DNA of 23,169 bases, from positions 1 through 23,169 of IMG/VR virus record IMGVR_UViG_3300042868_005241. One strand, given 5' to 3'. Positions 17,864 through 23,169 of the stretch are shown here, piece after piece. The notes beneath the pieces are model-generated. The model was not told where the DNA came from, searched no databases, and saw only the letters and a list, made by a program, of their open reading frames with translations. Made by a program: the position numbers and the translations under genes. Source of the DNA: a virus. The first letter of the stretch is position 1, and each line of letters begins with the position of its first letter.

Positions 17864-18874
17864 ATGTCATTATTCAAAAAAGTAGCCTGCTTTACTGATA
17901 TTCATTTCGGATTAAAGTCCGGTAGTAGAACACACAATCAAGATTGTGAAGATTTTGTCACGTGGTTTTGTAAAACTGCCAAACGAGAAAATTGTGAAAC
18001 TGCAATTTTTCTCGGCGATTGGCATCACAATAGAAACACCACTGATGTGTCAACTATGAACTATACAGTTTCTAATCTAGAGAAGCTGAGTCAATCATTT
18101 GAAAAAGTATATTTCATTCTAGGCAATCACGATCTGTTCTATAAAGATAAACGTGAAATCAACTCCGTTGAGTTCATGCGACTGTTTCCTAATATTATTC
18201 CTGTTAGAGAACGACTTACTGAAGGCGATGTAACTATTATGCCTTGGCTAGTAGGCGACGAGTGGAAAGCTATTCCGGACATCAAAAGCCGATATCTGTT
18301 TGGTCACTTGGAACTGCCCAGCTTTTATATGAATGCTATGGTACAGATGCCTGATCACGGAACTATTCAATCAGGACACTTTGTCAATCAAGAATATGTG
18401 TTTACTGGACACTTTCATAAACGACAAAACAACAGAAATATACATTACATTGGTAATGCATTTCCTCATAATTATGCTGATGCCGGAGATGATGACCGTG
18501 GCATGATGATGTTAGAGTGGGGTGGTAAGCCTGAGTTTCGTACTTGGACTGATCAACCTGTGTATCGTACTTTTAAACTGAGTCAGATTATTGATAAACC
18601 GGACGAGCTCCTAAGAGAAAAAATGCACTGCCGTGTTACTATTGATTTGCCTATCAGCTTTGAAGAAGCAAACTTTATCAAAGAAACATTTATGCCGCAA
18701 TACAAATTGCGTGAGCTCATGTTAATTCCTGAAAAAGTTGAAGTAGATGCGCAGTCTACTCCTATAGATATCAACTTTGAATCAGTTGATACTATTGTAA
18801 TGAATCAAATTAATGCCATTGACAGTGATACCTTTGACAAGGCCATGCTGTTGGAGATCTATAATAACCTATGA
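17864..18874 (+). CDS. 47: Recombination endonuclease subunit gp47 (SbcD/Mre11 family)
   Basis: This is the Mre11-type nuclease which with gp46 resects DNA ends for phage recombination-dependent replication. The 336-residue length matches T4 gp47 (about 339). All metal-binding phosphoesterase motifs are visible: DIHFG (D12, H14), GDWHHNR (D52), GNHDLF (N88, H89), FGH (H148) and GHFH (H183, H185). The C-terminal part (about 215-336) would contact gp46. The start is ATG after a good AGGAG. The stop overlaps the gp46 start by 4 nt (ATGA), so the subunits are translationally coupled. Confidence 0.95.
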   Translation: MSLFKKVACFTDIHFGLKSGSRTHNQDCEDFVTWFCKTAKRENCETAIFLGDWHHNRNTTDVSTMNYTVSNLEKLSQSFEKVYFILGNHDLFYKDKREINSVEFMRLFPNIIPVRERLTEGDVTIMPWLVGDEWKAIPDIKSRYLFGHLELPSFYMNAMVQMPDHGTIQSGHFVNQEYVFTGHFHKRQNNRNIHYIGNAFPHNYADAGDDDRGMMMLEWGGKPEFRTWTDQPVYRTFKLSQIIDKPDELLREKMHCRVTIDLPISFEEANFIKETFMPQYKLRELMLIPEKVEVDAQSTPIDINFESVDTIVMNQINAIDSDTFDKAMLLEIYNNL

Positions 18875-20649
18875 TTAAAATTAAAGACCTAACTGTTAGA
18901 AACTTTATGAGTGTGGGCGCACAGACCCAGGCAATTAACTTTGACAAAGGACAGCTAACCCTAGTGTTAGGAGAAAACCTAGATCTAGGTGGTGATGACA
19001 GCGGAGCTCGCAATGGCACAGGCAAAACTACTATTATCAATGGCCTCAGCTATGCAATCTTTGGTACTGCATTAACTAACATCAAGAAAGACAACCTTGT
19101 TAACAAGATCAACAACAAAGGTATGCTGTGTACGGTTAGTTTTGAAAAAGACGGTATTGATTATCATATTGAACGTGGTCGTAAACCCAACATTTTAAAA
19201 TTTACCGTTAACGGACAAGAACAAGAAAATCTAGATCAAGACGAAAGCCAAGGCGATTCAAGAGAAACACAAAAAGAAATTGAAGATGTATTCGGTATGA
19301 CGCATGACATGTTCAAACATCTTGTGGCTCTTAACACTTACACTGAACCATTTCTTTCTATGAAGGCTGCGGATCAACGTGCTATCATTGAACAACTGTT
19401 GGGTATTACGCAATTAAGTGAAAAAGCAGAAGCTCTTAAAGAACAGGTCAAGCAGAGCAAAGATAGTATTTCCACAGAAAATATAAAACTTGAAACTATC
19501 AAAGCCAGCAATGAACGTATTCAACAGAGTATCGAATCTCTTGAACGCAAACAACGCCTGTGGGAAGAACAACATGAAACTGCTCTTGCTAATTTAACCA
19601 AGGCAATTGAAAAATTGTTGGATATTGAGATTGATAAAGAAATTGCCAACCAACGTGCTTTAGTAGAGTGGAACAAAAGTAAAAAAGAACGTGATAGCCT
19701 AACAGTTCTTGTTGCTAAACAGACTAGTACACTAGAAAGAGAACAACGAACACTGGAAAAACTAGAAAGAGAATTAATAACTCTTGCAGATCACAAGTGT
19801 CATAGTTGCGGTCAAGATCTACATGACACCAAGCATGATGAAATGATGTCTGCTAAAAGCAAGCAGGTCGAAGAAAGTCAAGGTCATTTAAAAACTCACA
19901 GTGAAGAACTCAGCGAACTTAACGAAGCACTTAGTCTAGTTGGAGAATTAGGAGTGTGTCCTAGTGTAATATATGACAATCTAGAACAAGCACTCAATCA
20001 CAAAAATACTCTAAGCGGGTTAGAGCGTGATTTAGAAATTAAGGTAGCTGAAGATAATCCTTACATTGAACAAATTGAAGAATTACGCAATACTGCGGTA
20101 CAGGAAGTAGACTACGAAGGCTTAAACAAACTGGTGCGTGTTAAAGATCATCAGGAGTTCTTGCACAAGTTATTGACTAACAAGGATAGTTTTATCCGTA
20201 AACGCATTATTGATCAAAATCTAGCCTATCTAAATCAGCGACTGACCTACTATCTTGATAAAATAGGTCTACCACATCTAGTAGAATTTCAAAACGATCT
20301 AACTGTTATCATTACACAGCTAGGACAAGACTTAGACTTTGATAATCTATCACGTGGTGAACGCAATAGGCTTATTTTGTCTATGAGTTGGGCATTCCGT
20401 GATGTATGGGAAAACCTATATCAAGCAATTAATCTGTTATTCATCGACGAGCTTGTTGATAGCGGTATGGATGCCAGCGGAGTTGAAAGTAGTATTGCGG
20501 TACTCAAGAAGATGACCCGTGAACGCAACAAGAATGTATTCTTGATCAGTCATAGAGATGATCTAGCCAGCCGTGTTAATCATGTGCTTAAGGTTATTAA
20601 AGAAAACGGATTCACCAGCTATTCAAACGATGTGGAGATAATTGCTTGA
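18871..20649 (+). CDS. 46: Recombination endonuclease subunit gp46 (SbcC/Rad50 ATPase)
   Basis: This is the SMC-like ATPase partner of gp47. The 592 residues (T4: 560) contain an extended Walker A region from GENLDLGGDDSG to RNGTGKTT (34-54), a first coiled-coil arm (about 170-305), a zinc-hook CHSC (C310, C313), a second arm, the ABC signature LSRGERNRL (493-501), Walker B LLFIDE (D526, E527) and an H-loop SHRDD (H561). Extra residues between GEN and NGTGKT are also known in marine T4-like gp46 proteins. The gene overlaps gp47 by 4 nt and the next small gene by 4 nt. Everything needed for ATPase activity appears intact. Confidence 0.95.
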   Translation: MIKIKDLTVRNFMSVGAQTQAINFDKGQLTLVLGENLDLGGDDSGARNGTGKTTIINGLSYAIFGTALTNIKKDNLVNKINNKGMLCTVSFEKDGIDYHIERGRKPNILKFTVNGQEQENLDQDESQGDSRETQKEIEDVFGMTHDMFKHLVALNTYTEPFLSMKAADQRAIIEQLLGITQLSEKAEALKEQVKQSKDSISTENIKLETIKASNERIQQSIESLERKQRLWEEQHETALANLTKAIEKLLDIEIDKEIANQRALVEWNKSKKERDSLTVLVAKQTSTLEREQRTLEKLERELITLADHKCHSCGQDLHDTKHDEMMSAKSKQVEESQGHLKTHSEELSELNEALSLVGELGVCPSVIYDNLEQALNHKNTLSGLERDLEIKVAEDNPYIEQIEELRNTAVQEVDYEGLNKLVRVKDHQEFLHKLLTNKDSFIRKRIIDQNLAYLNQRLTYYLDKIGLPHLVEFQNDLTVIITQLGQDLDFDNLSRGERNRLILSMSWAFRDVWENLYQAINLLFIDELVDSGMDASGVESSIAVLKKMTRERNKNVFLISHRDDLASRVNHVLKVIKENGFTSYSNDVEIIA

Positions 20650-20876
20650 GTTCAGAAAGCCACGATAAAATGATTGCTGCTTTTCAGGAATATTTTAAGT
20701 GGCAAGAACGATTTGAATACAAAGGCAGCGACGAAGCAGGCATTAAGGCACGATACTGGCTAAGTGAAATACGCAACGAAGCAAGTAAAAGGCGAGTAGA
20801 AATACAGGCAAAACGAGATGAACGCAAACAAGCCAGAAAAGGCATGATAGGAAGGCCCAAGAAAATAAGTACCTGA
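20646..20876 (+). CDS. Small basic conserved protein, function unknown
   Basis: The 76-residue product starts at TTG 20646, overlapping the gp46 stop; an ATG at 20670 would give 68 residues. It contains MIAAFQEYFKWQERFEYKG, AGIKARYWLSEIRNEASKR and a very basic tail (RRVEIQAKRDERKQARKG, then GRPKK). Small proteins of this pattern, as I recall, follow gp46 in marine T4-like phages. The fold looks all-helical and the tail could bind nucleic acid, but no function is assigned. The stop overlaps the start of the next gene (TGATG), suggesting coupled expression with gp46. Confidence 0.7.
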   Translation: MSSESHDKMIAAFQEYFKWQERFEYKGSDEAGIKARYWLSEIRNEASKRRVEIQAKRDERKQARKGMIGRPKKIST

Positions 20877-21310
20877 TGACATGGTACTATAAGAAGAAAG
20901 AAGTTGTTGAAATCTCCGAAGATTACATCGGTTTCGTATATCTTATTACTAATGTCGTTTCTGGGCGCAAGTATATAGGCAAAAAACTAGCCAAGTTTGC
21001 AAAGACCACTTATAAAACAGTAACTTTGAAGAACGGCAAAAAGAAGAAAAAGAAAATTAGAGGCAAAATTGAAAGCGATTGGAAGGACTATTACGGTTCT
21101 AGCGATGCGCTAACAGCAGATATACAAGCCTTAGGCAAAGAAAACTTCACCAGAGAAATTCTATTCTACTGCAAAAACAAATCAGAATGCAGCTACATCG
21201 AGGCAAGAGAACAATTCAAACACAAAGTTCTAGAATCAACTGACTGGTACAACGGTCACATACAGGTTCGAGTTCACGGCTCACATATCCTCAAAAAACC
21301 CAAAATTTAA
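20876..21310 (+). CDS. GIY-YIG-like nuclease domain protein
   Basis: The 144-residue protein has a GIY-YIG-like N-terminus: GFVYLITNVVSGRKYIGKK (19-37), with VY and YIG in the places of the two motif tyrosines. A Lys-rich insert (KNGKKKKKKIRGK, 52-64) follows, then ESDWKDYYGSS (66-76), FTREILFYC (91-99), a candidate catalytic Glu in SYIEAREQF (E109 or E112) and Asn in YNGHI (N126). It resembles free-standing phage nucleases of the Seg/homing type, but related proteins without proven activity exist. There is no separate DNA-binding domain beyond the basic insert and tail. It overlaps the previous gene by 1 nt and is followed by the long non-coding, possibly structured region. Confidence 0.7.
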   Translation: MTWYYKKKEVVEISEDYIGFVYLITNVVSGRKYIGKKLAKFAKTTYKTVTLKNGKKKKKKIRGKIESDWKDYYGSSDALTADIQALGKENFTREILFYCKNKSECSYIEAREQFKHKVLESTDWYNGHIQVRVHGSHILKKPKI

Positions 21311-21397
21311 CAAACACACACCGCCACTAGGCTCAATAAATCTAGGCAACAAACTGCCAAATAAGCCCGCACCGGCGTTGTTAGTGTGCCCTTAAAG

Positions 21398-21700
21398 CTG
21401 GATCTCGGATCGCAGTCAATGGAATTCCCTACTTGGCAGAGGGGTTGTACAGTAGTATCCTTAACAGGACCACGATCGGATATGCCTACAGAACCGGTTT
21501 ACTGTACAAGAAAGTATTATATCAAGGCTAAAGATGGGAGAAAAACCCACGGTTGTTACGCAAGACTGCGTTTGTGTAGCAATCCGCCGTCATTAATAAG
21601 ACTTGGCTCGAGGTACCGGATGACCGCCTCTGTAATCGCCATAACGCCGTATGTACTGTGCAACTCGCATAATGCTTCTTAGCCCGCAAGGGCTAAGTAT
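21398..21700 (+). ncRNA. Candidate structured RNA of unknown class
   Basis: Several pairings were found by eye. TTGTACAGTA (21445-21454) is perfectly complementary to TACTGTACAA (21500-21509), and with one G-U also to TACTGTGCAA (21654-21663), so two mutually exclusive folds are possible. Local hairpins include CTGGATC/GATCGCAG (21398-21415, one bulge), TCCT/AGGA around 21457-21468, TGGG/CCCA around 21535-21549, and ACGCA/TGCGT with loop AGAC (about 21557-21570). The region ends with an 8-bp stem capped by GCAA. No tRNA, tmRNA, RNase P or group I intron core was recognised. The strand is assumed from the downstream plus-strand genes. Confidence 0.4.
21678..21697. terminator. 8-bp hairpin with GCAA tetraloop
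   Basis: CTTAGCCC and GGGCTAAG pair perfectly around GCAA, a stable GNRA loop. No U-run follows, so it is not a classical rho-independent terminator. It could be the 3' end of the candidate RNA or an RNA-stabilising element after the gp55-gp46 cluster. Confidence 0.5.
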
Positions 21701-21725
21701 GACTGAACAATCTGCATAATACTTA

Positions 21726-21740
21726 AATTGCTTCGCAATT
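21726..21740. repeat. Short hairpin AATTGC/GCAATT
   Basis: Perfect 6-bp arms surround TTC (or 5 bp around CTTCG). It is the second of four compact hairpins in 140 nt. Confidence 0.4.
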
Positions 21741-21771
21741 ACAATAGTCAACAATGTTTAGAAGAAAGAAA

Positions 21772-21798
21772 ATTCGTTGAGCGATAGCGATAACGAAT
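21772..21798. repeat. Hairpin ATTCGTT/AACGAAT with tandem AGCGAT in the loop
   Basis: Perfect 7-bp arms enclose 13 nt that contain AGCGAT twice in tandem. Its last base is the first base of the next hairpin, so the two abut. Confidence 0.45.
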
Positions 21799-21815
21799 GT
21801 GAGCTTCAGCTCACA
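21798..21815. terminator. Hairpin TGTGAGC/GCTCACA, possible terminator or RNA end
   Basis: Perfect 7-bp arms enclose the loop TTCA. There is no U-run on either side, so termination is uncertain. It lies just upstream of the late-promoter motif and would separate upstream transcription from the late gene. Confidence 0.45.
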
Positions 21816-21819
21816 ATAC

Positions 21820-21827
21820 AATAAATA
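21820..21827 (+). promoter_or_regulatory. Candidate T4-type late promoter for the last gene
   Basis: AATAAATA is identical to the motif facing the baseplate operon and one base from TATAAATA. It lies 21 nt upstream of the ATG at 21849. A late promoter fits a virion protein gene placed after the early/middle cluster. Confidence 0.55.
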
Positions 21828-21848
21828 ACATACTATCTGTGAGTAAAC

Positions 21849-23169
21849 ATGCGTGTAAGCAATATATTATTTGAACAACATATGAATAATTCTAATAAAA
21901 TTCTATTAGAATCATGTCATGGCCTTGATCAAGAACAACGTGTAGTCGTTGAAGGCATTTATAATGAATTACTGCCTTTAATCGAAGCTAGTCTTAGTCC
22001 CGATCAAATCAAATCTATATTTGGTGCTGTAGAAAAGTCTGCTACTGACGCAGGCGGTAATAGAACCATGTTAGGCAAGGGCGTTGATGTCGGTAAGAAA
22101 GCCAACGAAATTGTTGATAACATAGGCAAGTGGCTACAAAACACAACTCCGGTTAAGGCTTTTGATCAAAAGTTTGATGATTTAAAAAGAAAAATTAATA
22201 CTAAATTTCCAGATTCAAAAATACTAGATGCTGTATCTAACATGGGCATATGGGCTCAAGAGAATCCTGGAAAAACCGCAGCAATTATTGGAGTACTTAC
22301 TGCTATTGCTTCATTGGCAGGCGGGCCAGTTGGAGGTGCAATTGCTGGTCAAGTGCTGCGGGGATCTGTAGAATTACTCAAAGGTGAAAAACTTTCCACA
22401 GCCATTGGCAAAGGTGTTAAGACAGCGGCCTACGGTTTCATTGCTGGCAAGACATTTGAACTATTAGGCGATGCAATTTCGGGCGGTGCGCAAGTAGTCA
22501 AAGATAACTTATTTCCAAACGCTCTTCGCCTAAATATGAAATCTGTTTTTGATGAAGTTGGCGGAGAACTAGGTACTCGTTGGGCTAATTTTGAAATTAA
22601 AGGTCTGGTAGGCAGGCCTGAAGACATAAACACTGCTAAAAAATTATTTGCCGAAGCTGGGCAATATTGGAAAGCAGGCGATTATGAACAAAGTGCAGCC
22701 ACTTGGAAATCGTTAGAAGGCATGATTGCCGATACATTTAAAGATCCGGAATACATAGCTCAGATAGCCTCTGACCAAGCTAGCAGAACAATGATTAGTC
22801 AAGCAGCACAGGCTGCTCAAGAAGCTACAAAATATCTCGGAGCGGCTGCACAAGGTGCTGTAGCTGCTGCTGGAACTAAAGGCAGTCTAGCTAAAAAAGA
22901 ATCAATAACCCGCCAAACTCGCCCGTTAAGCGAAGGTCAAGTATATTTAATATTCAATCGTGTTGTATCTTCGCAGCTCAATGAAGGGCCAATGGATGCT
23001 ATTAAAGGCTTTGCCGGCAAGGCTATGGACAAAGTTCGAACAGCGGGCACTAACTTAACAACTAAAATTACCGCAGACAAATTAAATTCAGCTTGGCAAA
23101 AAGCAGGAGCTCCCGCTGACAGTGAAGAACTTAAAAAGTTTTTAATCAGTCAGGGAGTTGATGCTACTG
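21849..23169 (+). CDS. Probable virion protein, partial (C-terminus beyond right edge)
   Basis: The frame is open from ATG 21849 to the edge, at least 440 residues; GTGAG about 6 nt upstream may be the ribosome site. The N-terminus is hydrophilic and helical. Residues about 140-170 are a hydrophobic Gly/Ala-rich segment (AAIIGVLTAIASLAGGPVGG, then AIAGQVLRG) that could insert in a membrane. A helical Ala/Gln/Lys-rich region follows (QAAQAAQEATKYLGAAAQGA). The sequence LNSAWQKAGAPADSEELKKF near the edge resembles, from memory, a module found in large proteins of uncultured marine phages. The late-promoter motif supports a virion role. An internal or ejected protein is possible but unproven; no enzyme motif was seen. 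Confidence 0.65.
   Translation, partial: MRVSNILFEQHMNNSNKILLESCHGLDQEQRVVVEGIYNELLPLIEASLSPDQIKSIFGAVEKSATDAGGNRTMLGKGVDVGKKANEIVDNIGKWLQNTTPVKAFDQKFDDLKRKINTKFPDSKILDAVSNMGIWAQENPGKTAAIIGVLTAIASLAGGPVGGAIAGQVLRGSVELLKGEKLSTAIGKGVKTAAYGFIAGKTFELLGDAISGGAQVVKDNLFPNALRLNMKSVFDEVGGELGTRWANFEIKGLVGRPEDINTAKKLFAEAGQYWKAGDYEQSAATWKSLEGMIADTFKDPEYIAQIASDQASRTMISQAAQAAQEATKYLGAAAQGAVAAAGTKGSLAKKESITRQTRPLSEGQVYLIFNRVVSSQLNEGPMDAIKGFAGKAMDKVRTAGTNLTTKITADKLNSAWQKAGAPADSEELKKFLISQGVDAT

Larger units (their letters stand above)
21311..21848. other. Long intergenic region with structured, GC-shifted DNA
   Basis: This 538-nt gap is the only sizeable one in the window. From 21361 to 21660 it is about 48% G+C by hand count, while nearby lines give 28-40%. 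An AATAAATC at 21335-21342 is near the late-promoter consensus. The middle holds a possible structured RNA, then four compact hairpins, then AATAAATA at 21820. A GTG-initiated frame of 98 codons (21386-21682) exists but has no ribosome site, codon use unlike its neighbours, and covers the same inverted repeats. It is not called as a gene. Confidence 0.7.

Noticed and set aside
21431-21460. tRNA D-arm-like GGCAGAGGGG
   Set aside because: No acceptor stem, anticodon arm or T-arm could be fitted around it.
21386-21682. 98-codon plus-strand frame starting at GTG in the long gap
   Set aside because: No ribosome site, codon use with CGG/TCG/CCG unlike neighbouring genes, and it covers the inverted repeats of the candidate RNA. 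A real gene starting at ATG 21419 cannot be fully excluded.
21557-21690. Minus-strand frame in the same region reading a short peptide with MAITEAVIRYLEPSLINDGG
   Set aside because: Only about 28-40 residues, stops on both sides, no ribosome site seen; likely chance in GC-shifted DNA.
21386-21700. Possible group I intron beside a GIY-YIG gene
   Set aside because: No recognisable P7/P3 core elements and no split coding gene on the two sides.
22430-22633. 67-codon minus-strand frame opposite the last gene
   Set aside because: Shadow of the open plus-strand frame with coherent protein composition.

Overview
This window looks like part of the genome of a T4-like contractile-tailed phage (myovirus), of the kind seen in marine and other environmental 'far-T4' viruses. 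The evidence is a run of recognisable T4-type baseplate genes (counterparts of gp48, gp53, a gp27-position hub protein, gp5, gp25 and gp6, then a giant protein at the gp7 position), together with the T4-type late sigma factor gp55 and the gp47/gp46 recombination nuclease pair. The DNA is AT-rich. No bacterial housekeeping gene, tRNA, transposase or CRISPR array was found. The host cannot be deduced.

Layout. Everything left of about 16.87 kb is one tightly packed minus-strand operon (gaps of 1-3 nt, plus one of 41 nt). In transcription order it encodes a gp48-like tail-tube cap, gp53, a 775-residue hub-type protein, a gp5-like needle without a lysozyme domain, gp25, gp6, and a giant ORF of at least 2502 residues that runs off the left edge. 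The visible C-terminal part of the giant protein carries FG-GAP-like propeller repeats interleaved with small aromatic 'GD' modules. These genes together would build the baseplate hub, wedges and tube junction, and possibly surface-binding modules.

A short divergent region (16873-16955) separates this operon from a plus-strand replication/recombination/transcription cluster: gp55, gp47, gp46, a small basic protein and a GIY-YIG-like protein, with overlapping or near-overlapping ends from gp47 onward. A motif AATAAATA, close to the T4 late-promoter consensus TATAAATA, faces the baseplate operon. The same motif occurs again upstream of the last gene. This would let gp55 switch on both virion transcription units.

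The most unusual part is the 538-nt gap at 21311-21848. Its first two thirds are clearly richer in G+C than the surroundings (about 48% over 300 nt by hand count). It contains a 10-nt segment that can pair with either of two downstream segments, plus several local hairpins, and looks like an unrecognised structured RNA. It is followed by a row of four compact hairpins and the late-promoter motif. The window ends inside a plus-strand gene (at least 440 residues), probably a virion protein with a hydrophobic Gly/Ala-rich segment.
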